Notes: generated by a model not told the origin, from the sequence alone. Shown: positions 1-12,168, numbered from the stretch's first letter. The stretch is 64,000 nucleotides of DNA from Brachycybe producta (GCA_036925085.1 JAUPFP010000064.1:124001-188000); one strand, 5' to 3'. A program made the numbers and translations.

Positions 1-470
1 TATTTCCTTTTCTCTCTCTTTTTTTTTGATAACATTAATGAACGTTTTATAGCTTGAATATGTGTGGATATCCATATCTATTCAAGAGAAAACTGTTTTA
101 CAAGTGCTAATGGATGAAAAATGATTCAAGTGTCTATTTGTGGAAAACAAAAAAAATTCCGACCATGATTATTAGGAATCGCTTCTTGTATGGCAATGGC
201 AATGGCAATGGCAAAAAAAAAAAGAGAGAGCCATTTTAGAGAGTAGGGTGATGGTGGGGAGACGAGGCTGTTTTATGTAATGAGATCTATGTCTTCTTCT
301 GAATGGGAGAGAGATTATTAGAAGTTTATGATATTAATCAGTTCAGTTTCTTATTGTATATATTTGATTGGGTTTTATGTTTTGGTTGTTGAAGAGGAAG
401 TTTTGTTAAATGTCAAATTTAGTAGAGGGAATAGAAGAAGACAGTTCAAGTAGACAGTAGAATTGATGGC
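1..470. other. Gene-free AT-rich stretch
   Basis: No reading frame of useful length, RNA gene or terminal inverted repeat is visible. The only structure is short low-complexity sequence: CT-rich bases at the very start and a few tandem copies of GGCAAT near 190-210. Confidence 0.6.
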
Positions 471-546
471 GACTGTGTAAGTGCCAAATCGAACAAATGC
501 CAAAACGGAACAAGTACCACCAAATTGAACAAATGCCAAACCGAAT
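471..546. repeat. Degenerate relic of the 16-base GCCAAA minisatellite
   Basis: Four or so diverged copies of a phrase meaning GCCAAA-x-x-GAACAA occur here after a GGCGACTG-like lead-in. The same phrase and lead-in occur in the large array at 40461-41096, so this is probably an old, short copy of the same repeat. Divergence is high, with many C-to-T changes. Confidence 0.6.
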
Positions 547-699
547 TACTAGGAAGTTTGTTTCGGTTATTCAGTTAGCTGTTTGTTAACTTCACCATTT
601 CGGCCAATGAAGAGATTTGGAACCTGGAGGTGTCATGGTGGTTGTACCGAGAGTAGCCTACTGTATGTGCTGTACTCTTAATGATTGCGAAGTTTAAAA

Positions 700-800
700 A
701 AAAAAAACAGTGCAAAACTCATCAATATTTGCATGAAACCTCTTATCCGAAGTTCATCAGTTTAGCACTTGCATTTGACTTAACCATTATTAACACTATG
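700..800. repeat. Fragment of a dispersed fold-back repeat (copies also at 36597, 46325, 57720)
   Basis: Shares the ordered words GAAGTTCATCAGTTTAGCAC, TTTGACTTA and ATTATTAA with the better copies near 36.6, 46.4 and 57.8 kb. Only one arm is recognisable here. Confidence 0.5.
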
Positions 801-869
801 GTTCCATTAGCAATAGAGAGGATAGCAGAAAGAGTAGTTCCAAGTAGCACAAGATGTAGGCTCAATGTA

Positions 870-1110
870 CGAGTTTATGTTGGTAAAACATTGGCCCAAT
901 GTTGCAAAAAATACATATGGCCCACTTAACATTGGCCCAAAATCATATTATGTGTCATTGATGGAAGGTTCAGTGATCGTTATGCCATCGTGTGCAGCCA
1001 ATAGTGGCACCGACGACTAAACATAATGTTGGCCTGATCATTAGGCCAACATGTTTATATAAACGCCAGCAGTTGGCATTATATTGGTACATTGGGTCCG
1101 GACCCCCCCT
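870..1110. repeat. Cluster of short palindromes built on ACATTGGCCCAATGT
   Basis: Four nearby palindromic words of the type CATTGGCCCAATG or TTGGCC..GGCCAA appear within about 220 bases. This looks like a decayed miniature element or degenerate tandem repeat. At 1086-1106 a GGTCCGGACCCCCC word resembles the interior of hAT elements with the terminus seen at 1803. Confidence 0.4.
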
Positions 1111-1767
1111 TCCCAAGATTCTACATACATACCAAAAAGAGCTTTGTTTATATTTGATAGTTTTTTCTCAGGCTTTTTTTTCTTTTTTCTCTTAACCTGT
1201 ACCTTCAGAACTCATTTTGTCCCACCACCATAATAAATGCTCTATTAATCGACTTTTCAGCTAGTCGCCAACTACAGCGGTCAGCGCCATGCCGCCCCAA
1301 ACCGCCATGTGGAACATTCTATCCGAGACCCAGTGCATATACTGTGTATGCACCACTACAACTCCGCCACTTATTGAAGACAACTTAAATGCTCAGCTTC
1401 ACCATACAATTGAACACGTGTTGTTGTTTACAGCAAAGTATGTGAGCAAATGAAGACAACTGAGTGGTGTCTGAATGTCACGTGAGCACGTTATTTCCCT
1501 GGTTCCTTTCATTGCCACATAGAAAGAAAAAGTTCTTCTCGGTTTTCCTCTTGACTTCTGGCATGGAACTTATGGAAGTTCTACAAGCCAGTTTTGCATG
1601 TCGCAGCATGCCACCTTATAGTCGACATTGCACTATTTGATTTCATATGATGCATACATCCCCCCCGAAAGGTTTAATGGCTAAATGTGATGCATACAAT
1701 GGAAAGTTTGATGCGGTGCGGTACGCTGTAGTGGGTGATTAGCTTCATTCTGAAGAAATAATTTTGG

Positions 1768-1803
1768 ACCCCCCCCCCATAAAAAATCCTGACTACGCCA
1801 CTG
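1768..1803 (-). mobile_element. One end of a hAT-like element (CAGTGGCGTAGTCAGG terminus)
   Basis: Read on the minus strand the sequence begins CAGTGGCGTAGTCAGG followed by a poly-G-rich stretch, a terminus typical of hAT-superfamily miniature elements in many animals. The opposite end was not found with confidence; it may lie near 1086. The stretch between holds no gene. Confidence 0.45.
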
Positions 1804-2160
1804 AGTCGAAGGAATGATTTAAGTTCCAAGCATGCCGAGAATGAGATTACCATACTCCAGTCAGATTAACTAATATGCTTTACTAGATTTCACTGAAGAA
1901 TAGTTAGATGTTTAACATAGAAATTTTGTGGTCAATTTGATTTTTTGTTGTTGCTTAGGTTAGTTTCCCCAAGTGGAACCCGACATTAATATGGTTTATT
2001 TCAGGAATAAAAAGTGCTTTATTTGAATAAACAGCCACCACTAATTTTGAGTTGATTTCATATAACTCCATAAGTCGTTTTGAAATGGTCTGAATTTCTA
2101 ATTGAATTAAGGTTTTAGGGATTTTAAATTCAATGTCTGTTCAGTGAGTGTAAAAGTATT

Positions 2161-2200
2161 GAGAGAGAGAGAGAGAGAGAAAGAAAGAGAGGGAGAGAGG
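2161..2200. repeat. (GA)n microsatellite
   Basis: Ten perfect GA units followed by an imperfect GA/GGGA run. Confidence 0.95.
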
Positions 2201-2417
2201 GGCCAATGTACTTGTAATTAGGTGGTCTTTTTTATTTTACGTTTTATATTGACGCAAATGATTTCAATTTAGGCCGCCATTGTTCAGCCTGTCAAGACTG
2301 AAACATTCTCTTTAGTTCAGGACAGTTAACCTCGTTGCCTTTTTTTAAAAGAAAAGTGCAGAAAACAAGAAGAATCTTTTTCTTTTCTTTATTCTTTTCA
2401 ATTCTCTTTTTTTGTTG

Positions 2418-2568
2418 TTGGAGGAGGAGGAGAAGGAGGCGGAGGGAGGATGGCCCTTTTCATAGTAGTATCCCAATATATACTACTTAAATTGGTTAAA
2501 TGTGGTGGAAAATCATGTTTCACATGCCACACTGTACTTTTTTCATTCATTCATTCATTCATTCATTC
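2418..2568. repeat. GGA-rich run and (ATTC)n microsatellite
   Basis: A GGA-rich stretch at about 2418-2450 is followed by about six ATTC units at 2543-2568. The short frame crossing the ATTC run, with its histidine- and serine-rich peptide, is a product of the microsatellite. Confidence 0.85.
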
Positions 2569-3001
2569 CACCTCTACTTATTTCAACCCCAAATAATACT
2601 GTGCAACTCATCTATCTGTCTGTTTTTTTCAGAGCGGAAGAGTTTCCACAATCACTGCTGTTTTTAAACCATGAAAGTATTGACTTACTTCTCTAGTTAA
2701 AACTGTTAATTGCAGTGCCATCTACTGAGCAGATTTATATTTGAGTCCCTTCTTTTTTTTTGGTGGAGCCAATGAGAGATGAAGACACTCATTTTTTAAT
2801 GTTACTATCAATTTGTCAAAGTGAAAAATCAGTTATTGTACAAATTCACTAAATGATATGCAAAAACTATCAGATGGGTTGCTATTCAGCATAATTAATA
2901 GCGTTTTAGGCAATGTGTTGAATGCCTAAATGCCTTAAAACAACAAACTATTCTAGATAAGTTATGTTGTTCAGGCTTTTTATGTAAATTGGCTTGTTAG
3001 A

Positions 3002-4100
3002 TACAGGTTGTGCTAAAAGTCATGCCTCCTAGGCAATTTATTATAGTTCGCATTTATTATGTTTAAATTCTAGATTATTTGGGAACTTACTGATAGCTAC
3101 TGCTATAACTGGTTGTACTTTTATTTTAAATATATGTTTTAATTAAAAATGTTGTAAGTGACTCTGAAATGGTCACATTGTGATTGTGTTCGAAACATTA
3201 GCCATTCTTAATTAAAATACAGAGTGTCGACCATGAGACTCCAGCATTTTGGAGGTCTATTGGCGTGGTATACCTAGATATGCCGGAAGTCTTTGCTATA
3301 TATACCACAATTTATATACCATAATTTTAGAGCAGGATGGTGCCCCACACATTGGAGCTGCCATGTTCAGAGATTCTCCAACCGTTGAATGGGTCGTGAT
3401 GGTCCAATTCCCTGGCCTCCAGATTCCCCCGACATTCTTCAATTAATTTCTTTTTTTTTGGGGGGGGGGATACATCGAAGACAAAGTGTGCTCTACAAAA
3501 GTTACCAGCATAATGGATTTGAAACAGCACATAAGTGATGCCATAAACTGTGTCACAGTAGACTTGTTGTAGAACACATGGCACAACATTGATTACAGAA
3601 AAGACATTCATACTACCAATGGTGCCCATGTGGATGTGCACTGAACTGAACTGAAAACTATGAGTTTCACTATCATTTTCGTGTTTAGTAATGGTTGTGT
3701 GCATAGTTTCCTTCATATTGTATGTGCTTAGTTAGACATCCTGTAAATATTCAAAATTAAAACCAAAATGGCACTTCAGTCTATTATTTTTTTTTTTTAC
3801 AATTTTAGATTTTCCTTCAGACTATTAAAAATAAATTAAATTAATGTTCGAATGTTCTTGTTAAAAAAACTCGGTTGACACATTACCTTTGAACCTTTTT
3901 TCTCTGATGTTATCAAATTCTAATGTGATATGGCCTCCTTTAGGTTGTCTATTCTGGATCGGTTGTCATAAACAACTGATTTGAGGTGGAGACCGAGGTG
4001 GTCTTTCAGTGGGTCCACGTCATCCAATCCACTTGCCTGGAAATGTTTCTTGCAAAATTAAAAAAAATATAATAAATTGCCTTATTTGGCCCACCCTGTA
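3002..4100 (+). mobile_element. Decayed IS630/mariner-type DNA transposon
   Basis: The left end starts TACAGGTTGTGCTAAAAG and the right end, read on the other strand, starts TACAGGGTGGGCCAAATAAG, so the termini are imperfect inverted repeats ending in TA, as expected for a TA-targeting DDE transposon. Between them lie remnants of the transposase (separate entry). At about 1.1 kb the element is near the usual length for a single-gene member. The 5' half of the transposase is not recognisable. I infer an old, inactive copy. Confidence 0.75.
3330..3644 (+). pseudogene. Transposase remnant, C-terminal half of the DDE domain
   Basis: A first block, 3330-3446, reads EQDGAPHIGAAMFRDS and then a stretch resembling the WIGRxGPxxWPPRSPD region. 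The QDGAP motif normally carries the second catalytic aspartate of these transposases. A poly-T/poly-G run shifts the frame. A second block from 3471 reads YIEDKV, then DLKQHISDAI, then NTWHNIDYR, then TTNGAHVDVH and a stop at 3644. This matches the typical C-terminal pattern of arthropod- and mollusc-type IS630/mariner transposases (LxxxIxxAIxxV..NTWxxIxYRxDxxxxTNGAHVE). The second block also contains one internal stop before NTWH. The gene is dead; it is a plain DNA transposon relic, not a host gene. Confidence 0.75.
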
Positions 4101-4205
4101 CATTCTACATATTGCCTAAAATTCTATTGATTGTGCAGATCTACTGCCACATTGGTGGTTTAACATATATTGGCTAGTGAATCTTTAGAATGACTGATTT
4201 TACGA
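4101..4205. repeat. Dispersed unclassified repeat, copy 1 (also 15780, 30254)
   Basis: Shares with the other copies the ordered words CATATTGCCTAAAAT, ATTGATTGTGCAGAT, CATTGGTGGTTT, a word like TATTGTCTAGTAA, and ACTGATTTT. Ends are not defined and no coding capacity is visible, so the class is unknown. Confidence 0.55.
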
Positions 4206-5008
4206 CTTTGTTCGTTAACGTTAATATACAGGATTTTAGTATATACCGAGTGAAGAATGCCTTTGAAAGAGGAAAGAGATTAAAATGAAATTCACTTGAT
4301 AAATTTTCGACATAAATTATGTTGTGTGGTGCTTTTAAATTATGGTTATGTAAAGTAGACCAAATATTTTTTTTTTCTTATTTCCATGCATGGAATTAAT
4401 TTATTTTTTCGATGGTGAACATAAGAGACAGACAGACAGCAGCAGCGAAAGGAACACACTTGACAGAGTCAGAGTTCCTTCTTTGAAGACACGAACATAT
4501 ATAACAAATTTGATTTCAAATGATTTACTTGTTGGTTAGGTCTCTCTATGTGTGCGTTTGCATGGATGCGGTGGTGGTTTTTATAGAGAAAACCCAAAAC
4601 GCACAAAAAAAAGTCAAAAAGAAAAAATGTTCTTTTCCATCTTGGTTTAAAACAATTATGCAAATTTAACTCGACATATATAATATATGTATACGTGACA
4701 TAGTAACTTCAGACTTTTCTTGTCTTATTTTGGAAGTTACTAAAAAGAAAATTGGTGGCTGCATATTAAATAGATTAAGAATTTGAGATTTTCTTTTGAA
4801 CAGAAATGAAGAGAAGGGGGTGGGGTGAGATGGAGAATCACTAAATTTAAACATTGGTATCAATTGTCACTTTTGCCATCACAGTGGGCACGTACATTAT
4901 TATGTAACAAAATTAACTCCAAGAAATGTTTTGTGAACTTCAGAAGCAGATGTTGGTGTTTTCCAAATTACAGGGTTCAAGAAAAGTCTACATACTTTTC
5001 CGGATTTC

Positions 5009-5126
5009 CATGATTCCCAACCAGTGTTCCACAGAACCCGGGTGTTTCGCGAGCCTGTCTAAGGGTGCCTAATATGTGTCAATCAACTAGGGAGTTCCTC
5101 CAGACAAAAAAGGTTGGGTACCAATG
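5009..5126. mobile_element. Short hAT-like miniature element
   Basis: The left side reads CATGATTCCCAACCAGTG followed by TTCCACAGAACCCGGGTG, and the right side, on the opposite strand, reads CATTGGTACCCAACCT. This is the common CAGTGGTTCYCAACC-type terminus of non-autonomous hAT elements found across animals. No 8-base duplication is evident, so its limits are approximate. Confidence 0.5.
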
Positions 5127-5224
5127 TTCTATAGGTAGTCTTTTCCTCCCCACCTGCAGTTTAGAAAAAAAAAAATACATTTTTCAAGCAAACGTTTTTC
5201 TGGGGAAACATTTTGAAAAAATAA

Positions 5225-5322
5225 AATTCAGTGTTTTAGAAACTAGAATAGTTGGTGATAATGCTAAAAAAAATCTTCATGACGATATCTTTAAAAATCA
5301 ACTTTTTTATATGACAGCTTAA
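5225..5322. repeat. Fragment of the TTTTAGAAACTAGAA fold-back family
   Basis: One arm only: GTGTTTTAGAAACTAGAA, then GATATCTTTAAAAATCAAC and a TTTTTTATATGACAG word. It aligns with the left arm of the fuller copies at 11143-11445 and 24919-25135. Confidence 0.65.
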
Positions 5323-5339
5323 AAAAAAAAGGCGAAAAT

Positions 5340-7420
5340 AGTTTTTCATTAAATGTTAATGAAACTTGTACTGTGGGACCAATTGACGTGGTTTAATATC
5401 TTCAACCATGTTGCAAATGAACTAGTGTGGAATTAACTGCCATTCATGTGTGATGGTTGAATTTAGGAATTCCACATTATATGGCGACAAATAGAATAGG
5501 TTTTGATCTCCAAAATATACTGCAAGTACCAAACACCATCGGATTCTCATTCGGAGAATACAGATGACCATTTTAATGGCTAAGTGCGAGTAAATTTTGT
5601 TGTCCTCGTATCATTTCTTCGTCATACGAGCTTTGTGGGGAGCCGTAGTCGAAGTTATTACAGCCTGAAACCAAATGGCAATGTGTCCACAAGACTTCAG
5701 CTGGTTTTCCAGAAGAAAAAGAAAAAAAAAACATTTTAATCTTATTTCTTTAGCTTATGAATTTTGAAACTTTTTCTATTACATGTTTGTATGCAAACGA
5801 ACATGTTTTACTAGAAAGTTTCAACAAAAAGTTTGAACATCTTGTTGGCTGCTGCATCATATTGAAATCTCCTATTTTGAATGTTTGGTTTTTATTATAA
5901 AAAAAATAGCCGAAATATATATTAGTTGTGTTTTGTATACCAAAACAAACATTGGTCTCATATACAGGTATGATTATATCGAGAAATAAATGTGTGTCCC
6001 CCTCAAAAAATGTTGCAAATAATTGAAGTTGGATTTTTTTCTTTCCTTCCTTTTTTGGTTCTGTTTATTTTCCATTCCATTTCTTTCTATTGTTTGATCG
6101 CTTCATAATATCTTCAGGACCTTTATTGTTGAATATTATTTTATTTTTATATTACCTTGCGACCTTTTTATTATTATTATTATTATTGTAGATATTGTAT
6201 ATAGACATATATGGAACCAAAATAAAGAAGAAGAAACTTTTATATTTGACGAAAAACTCTTTTCTATTTCTCTCCTTATACATAGAAACAAGTATATGAG
6301 GTTTTTATGGAGGTGGGATGTGTAGAAATGTACACAGTGCAATATGTTTTCGTATAAACATGAGAAATATATATATGTTTTTTAATAATAAATGATGTGG
6401 GTTTTCAGTGTAGATATGTATGTATATTGGGGTTTCATAAGCTCTATATATACTGTATATATGTGAGAGTGGCTGGCTGGCCCTCCTGTATATGTGCAGA
6501 ATTCTTCGTAAATATTGATTATGCTTTAATGTTTGATGTTGTGGAAATTCGCCTAGAGTCTGACCTCTGATTAGTTTCGTTTTCTGTTTTCTATCCTCAC
6601 ACACACACACACACAAATTGTTATGTGTATAGACCCGTAAGAAGATTACTACCTATTTGGAAGTATGGTTGTTGGTGTTGTGTAAGGTAGCCCCTATGTC
6701 TAGAGAGATGGGTTTTATATCTATCTATATAGTAACTATTGCAAGGAAGACATAGACTGAAATTTGTTCTTCTATATATTATTATAACAGGAGATAGATA
6801 GATGCAACACTTGTGGCTTCTTCTTTTTTCTGAGCTTTCATTGTAATCTACCTTCGATTTACGATCAACTACTACAATCTCTAGGAGAGAGGGAGAGAGA
6901 GAGAGACAAAAAAAAATAACATTGTTTCACTTAGAAATTCTAAGAACTAAAAACAAACGGTTTTTCTTTTCTTTCTATCTCAATTCTATTATTATAGCTC
7001 ACAGAGAAAATTTGTCATCTGTTTTTATTGGTTGGATATCTTTAGAATTGGCTGTTTATATTTTTCTTGTAACTGTAGTATAAAATTGTAAATATTGTCA
7101 ACAACATGAAAGTTTTCTTACTTTAATAACCAGGGCTGCCACCGTGCGGTTGTTCAGGTTGTGCACCACACAACCATTTGGCGTTAAGTAGAGAAATTCC
7201 TACAAAATAATTTCTATCCTGCAAAAAAAGTGTTTATCCAATGGCAATGAGTGCTACATTGCATGACTTTTCCTTGTTTCTTTTTCTTTCTGCTTTTACT
7301 CACTATTAGTGTGCTAGTTATGGGGCGCCAATCGGACGATTTGGGTCATTTATCATTTTTAATATAATCTATGTAAGGTTCTGTGCCCAAAAAATTATAT
7401 ATATGAAAATTGTATGACCT
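5340..7420. other. Gene-free AT-rich stretch with simple repeats
   Basis: No supported gene. Contains a short ATT run (6169-6187), a CA run (6598-6615), TATATG-rich sequence and GA-rich sequence near 6885-6905. At 7133 the words CAGGGCTGCCACC resemble a hAT terminus, but no partner end was found. Confidence 0.6.
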
Positions 7421-7424
7421 TGAT

Positions 7425-7660
7425 TGGCGCACCGGGGATTGGAAAAGCACAAGGATTCAACAATTTTGAAAATTCGAAAAAATGGGTCGAAAGCCAAGTC
7501 TTTGGCTTTTTTTTTAATAAAAAAATGGCCAAAAGTCGAAAAATATTTAAATGCTCTAAAAGTTCTAAGAAAGCCTCAGGAGTGCCCGACTGGCCTCACA
7601 AGTCTCAAAAAGCTTGGAAAAGCACACGGATTCAAGAAGTCCCCCCTTTTCCACTCCCTT
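7425..7660 (+). repeat. Dispersed repeat with a unit of roughly 160 bases (also 17440-17690, 38215-38456)
   Basis: The words AAGCTTGGAAAAGCACA, GGATTCAA, AATTCGAAAAAATGGGT, AAGCCAA, GGCCAAAAGTCG, AAATGCTCTAAAA and CCTCACAAGTCTCAAAAAG recur in the same order here and at 38.2-38.5 kb, and partly inside the hAT-like element at 17.3-17.9 kb. The last word cluster returns within the copy, which suggests tandem units. Two overlapping lysine-rich frames here are by-products of the repeat. Confidence 0.65.
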
Positions 7661-7699
7661 GTATTGTACAGATAAAGTGGCTTACAAATGCTTAGATAT

Positions 7700-8700
7700 A
7701 TTACTTAGAATCTAATTTGTGTTCTTTTTCATTGCATCTGATGCACTAGTGCTTCAGCAATTGACATAGGGGTTAAATTACAGTGTGGTTGATGCATTTT
7801 AATCTTATATAGCAATGACACAAAGCTTTTAAAATGTAATGGAAAATGGCTGTCTCAAAATGTCAAAAAAAATGTTTCGTAGCATCCTGTATTCTTTTCT
7901 ATTATGATGCAGGCCTGAAAATAATACAAAGTACATGTTCTCAAAATGCACCTTTAGCAAATCATGAAATGTCCTATATGCCTATTTTGTTCTATGAAAC
8001 GATAATTCATTGCCATAATTTGTTGTCATAAATTTGTTTCTACTGAAAGAAAAAGTGTTACTGTCACAAACAGGCAATTTGTCCTAAAATGATATTATGT
8101 ATGCATATTTTTTTTATTCTTGTTGCTGGGGTTGTTTTTTTTTGTCCACTAACGTCACTTTATTCATGTTCTGTTGAGTGTTACAAAACACTTTGCAGTT
8201 TATCCCCCAAATGTTAATATTCACTTTGAAGAAACACCCAAACACGATCGTATATAATATACGATATGCCTGTTTTTGAATACATTCGATAGATTTTTTT
8301 TGGTTAGTTTGGGAGGGGGAGTGGATTGCTGTTATGATGGATGACTTCAGACAAATTGTGAACAGCTGCACAAACCAAACTAGAAGCCCCCCCCCCCCCC
8401 CGACCACCACTACCACCACTCACTATTTTTGATCGTCTTTGTTTTTTTGTTGTTGTTGTTTATTCTCTTTTGGAACACGTTAATCTGCATTGTTTCATCG
8501 CCTGACTCTACCATCGAATTCCAGGCAATATGTCTTGTCTTCTACTGTTTTAGAGATTACACATACTGTGCATGTATGTCTAATGTAATATATATGGAAG
8601 AATAGCTAACCATATTCGTATATAGGCTGCAGGTTTCTAGGATTTTCATTGTTTCAAACATTCGAACATACTCAAAAATAGAATAAAAAACAAGGCTGCA
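7700..8700. other. Gene-free stretch
   Basis: No gene or element is recognised. A run of 15 C lies at 8387-8401, followed by CAC-rich sequence that produces a glycine- and valine-rich spurious frame on the minus strand. Confidence 0.6.
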
Positions 8701-8766
8701 ACAGTGGTGGCGCTGACCTAACGCCAAATTTTGATCAAAGTGCCTAATTAAACAAGTGCCATACAA
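8701..8766. repeat. Relic of the GCCAAA minisatellite with its conserved lead-in
   Basis: CAGTGGTGGCGCTGACC precedes GCCAAATTTTGATCAAAGTGCC and two further diverged units. The same GGTGGCGCTGA lead-in borders the large array at about 41096-41112, so array and flank have moved or descended together. Confidence 0.55.
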
Positions 8767-9750
8767 AAATAAAAGCCATTTGTAATTAACGCTAATTGGA
8801 AGAAACAGAAGCTAATATAGACGAAGGTGCGTTCTATACAAAGCTAAACATTCATGCCAAATTCATGGTTTGAACGTGATATGTGTATGACAAACGTTGT
8901 GAAAAGGTGCGGGAAAAATCGTGAAAATTATGAATATAGAAAATATAGCCTCTTCGCTTAAATTAGTTGTTTTCGTATTTGTTGTGCACTACATTTATAC
9001 ATAAATTGCAACATTCAGTCTTCAAAATAATTATGAAATTTGTTGTTGTAAGTGAAAAGCTTTGTATAAAGGCTAAAAAGAACCAAGATATTTCTTAAAA
9101 TTATACTAAATTAGAAAACTAAAGTGGCAAAGTGATATTCCCGCCAACTGGATTTGACATTTGGCGCTAATCTGTTGCGCTTTGCGAATTTAAGAAAATT
9201 GTGGTATTTTGAACATAAAATACTATGTCAAAATAGGCGAATTTTCTTTTAATTTTTAGTTGAAAAATGTATCTTTTTATTGGAATCATTGATTTTTCTG
9301 GTGCTCAACTATTATTTTCTAGTTGCACTTTGCATGCTGCACTTGAACTTATTATTATTCCTCTATCCGATGTCATCATGTGTTTTTTTTTTGCAGAATA
9401 ACTTTTGAAAGTACATTTCCTAATGGTTGTGGTTATAGTAAAACCATTGGTAGAATCAAATACCTTATGTTGACAATTTGACAGGGATTGTGGCTTTTAG
9501 AAGTTACTAAACTATTTAAACTGTCGGAAGAAGTTTAGTGAAAGGTTGACAGTTTCCTGCAATGCCTCTGATGGAAAGAGCATCTCCCAAAGTTTTTCTT
9601 GTAAAACTTGTTGTGCCACAAGTTAGCAAGCATATGCAATGCACCTATGTTACCAAATGTTTTACTGGGGTATATTCATTGTGAATAGTTGAACACGGAC
9701 CTTGCTCATAAAGTTAAGTCCAATTTAGTTATTAAATTAACTGGTAAGAT

Positions 9751-9971
9751 CAGTGATTCCCAAAGGGTGTGCTGTGGCACACAAATTTATTTCCAAATAA
9801 ATATTAACTTTATTGAAAAACGCAAAACAGACAAAATTTTGCTATAATTCGTGTACACTTGGTTTCCTGTGGCACACTAGTGTACCGTGAGTTTAGGTAG
9901 GTGTGCCGCGATTTCTCTAGACAAAAAAAATACTGTGCCACGAGCAAAAAAAAAATGTATGATAACCACTG
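9751..9971. mobile_element. Non-autonomous hAT-like element (CAGTGATTCCCAAAGG type)
   Basis: The left end is CAGTGATTCCCAAAGGGTG and the right end read on the other strand is CAGTGGTTATCATAC. Internal words such as GTGTGCTGTGGCACAC, GTGTGCCGCG and TGTGCCACGAG are characteristic of a widespread hAT-derived miniature family. The 8-base flanks match at only five positions, so the duplication is decayed or the ends are off by a few bases. Related fragments lie at 23424-23500 and 58140-58318. Confidence 0.65.
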
Positions 9972-11140
9972 AGTTAGACATTATAGAGTGATACATATTC
10001 TCAGGAATGAATTAATGTAGGTATTCTCCTATGTTAATATAAAAACGGGCTTGCTTATCGAGACTTGAGTTTAACCACCAAGTATCCTATCAACTGTAGA
10101 TTACTTAAATGTTTTAGAAGCTTTTCTATTGGTCCTGGAGGTCCAATATATATATATATATATAGCATGCTCAGCCTTCATAAAAACTCGTCTCTTTATT
10201 CCATTAACGTAAAATTTTTCATGCGCTCCCACAATGTATATATTTGGCCCACATGTGTATGTATATGTATATTATACAGTATGTGTAACTTTTCTATTCT
10301 GAGATTTACACCAATTTTGCATCGTGATTGATGCTATAATGAGCCAGCGAGACTTGAGGTCGATAAAGCTTCAGTAATTTGTGGCCTTCCTTTTTGTGCC
10401 TTAATAACGGATGTAGATTTATATATATAGGGTTTATACATAGATTAGAGAAGGAAAAAAAAAAAAGGCTCTATGGATGTGTTTATAGTGGGATGGGTTC
10501 CATTATGCAGGCATGATAAAAATTATATGAATGTGACTATGCGTTTATATGGAATATTATCCACCCACGCAGCCTTGTAGGTTATATTTATATACATTAA
10601 TATACATGTCTAATATTATAGGGAAAGAGAATTTTCAAAATGAAAACAGCAACTATGTGTGCATATTTTTTACAGTTGCTGTTGTGATTATGAGAATCAT
10701 CAGTGTCTTTTGTTGTTTCATATTCATTAATGAACCTTTTTCACATTGCCAAGATTCATAGCAATTAAATTAATTGCATATGCCAATGGGATGAATACTT
10801 TTTTTATCCGACTTAAAAGTGGTTTCTTCTGCACCGTCTTACTGAAAACGCTGATAATTTGTTTTTCATGTTGCAAGAAACTGTGCAAGATTGATCACAG
10901 CAATATTTGACTCATTTCTTTCACGGAATCTTGCGAGAAAAAATAGCCAATGGGATCGCCGCTTTCGACTCATGACTTTGACATAAAAGCTCTTAGTTTA
11001 AAGACTCAAAAAATGTTGCAAAAGCAATTAAAATGTTGATTGGCTCATATTGCAAGTGTCTGATCGAAGAACAAAAACATTTATGTTGCTTTATAAACAA
11101 ATGTGCAGAAAGGGAAAAACTTATTAACAGCTGATTTTCA
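9972..11140. other. Gene-free AT-rich stretch
   Basis: Nothing coding is supported. Contains a short (AT)n run at about 10145-10163 and an A12 tract near 10455. Confidence 0.6.
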
Positions 11141-11142
11141 AA

Positions 11143-11445
11143 CTCTTGATTATTCTGCGTTTCAGTAGCAATAAATAGAAATTGAAAAAAAAAACTGTTA
11201 GAAAACTAGAAAGGGTAGCTCAATAACGTAATAGTGTTTTCCTGTTGATATCTTTCAAAATAAACTTTTTATAGACAGAAATCGTCTGCTTAAACTTGAG
11301 TCATTTTCAAACTCACACAATAGCTTATTTTGAAGGATATTAATATGGAAAATACCCTGGAGTGATTGAGTTACCCTTCTAGTGTCTAAAACACGTGATA
11401 GTTTCTCTTAATTTTACTCGTGAAAGACAGAATAATTAGGATTTC
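11143..11445. mobile_element. Fold-back miniature element, TTAGAAACTAGAAG family, near-complete copy
   Basis: Two inverted arms face each other. The left arm runs TTGATTATTCTG, TTTCAG, AGAAAACTAGAAAGGGTAGC, then GATATCTTTCAAAATAAAC. The right arm on the opposite strand repeats AATTATTCTGTCTTTCAC, AAAATTAAGAGAAAC, TTTTAGACACTAGAAGGGTAAC, then ATATCCTTCAAAATAAGC. Each arm is about 130 bases. No coding sequence is present. This is the most complete copy of a family seen at least eight times in the window. Confidence 0.75.
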
Positions 11446-12140
11446 GAGGATCGTTTACGCTTTAAACCTTCCGTAAAGACCTTACGAAAATGTGCATTTT
11501 GTTTATGGTTGCAACATGCTGTACAAGTGGAAACGAGGCTTAACATGTGCAATTTGCGAAATAAAATTTGATTTTTTTTTTTTTAGTTTAAATTAGTATA
11601 ACTTTGATATGTTTCGTTCGTATTGTGCTGTTTTGTGTGTTGGTTTGCCAGTTATTTCATTTACCCCTGAAAAAAATGGCAAAAAAAATTCATAACCATT
11701 ACGTACAATGCAATAGTATAGTTTGAGTTGTCTTCTTCACATGTACCAAACTTCTTCATGTAAATCGATTGATAAACTCGTTATCCGCTTATATGCAAAT
11801 GTTGACTTTTCAGTTTTATCATTGGTTTTGCATATGAATTAGCTTTGAAGGCGCCACCACCCTCTCTCCTTCTTCCCTCCCTTTATGTTTCTCTATTGAA
11901 TATGTGGGCCATGTAGCCTAGCCTGCATGTGTATCACTAGAAAGACAATTCTTCTTTTCTTGTAATAGACGCCTATTGGAATAATATGTAGGTACCATAT
12001 GGGGTCTTTTTTTTGTAAAAAGAAATAGTTGGCTGTTTTCCATTTTACCAAAAGTTTTCGTGCAATCAATTTATCTTTTTGGCTTATGGGCATAGTGAGA
12101 AGTCATTAATTATGCTTTGGGTCGAAAAACCCGTAGTTCC

Positions 12141-12168
12141 GCCTCCTCCTCCTCCTCCTCCTCCTCCT
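12141..12168. repeat. (CCT)n microsatellite
   Basis: Nine CCT units in a row. The serine-rich frame that reads through it is not supported as a gene. Confidence 0.9.

Noticed and set aside
2502-2696. Possible exon after a TTTTTTTCAG word at about 2632
   Set aside because: A lone acceptor-like word with a 20-residue tail and no donor or domain; expected often in T-rich DNA.
3327-3716. Minus-strand frame of 129 residues
   Set aside because: Antisense to the transposase remnant, whose plus-strand motifs are recognisable.
7133-7190. Possible hAT end CAGGGCTGCCACC
   Set aside because: No partner terminus or target duplication found nearby.
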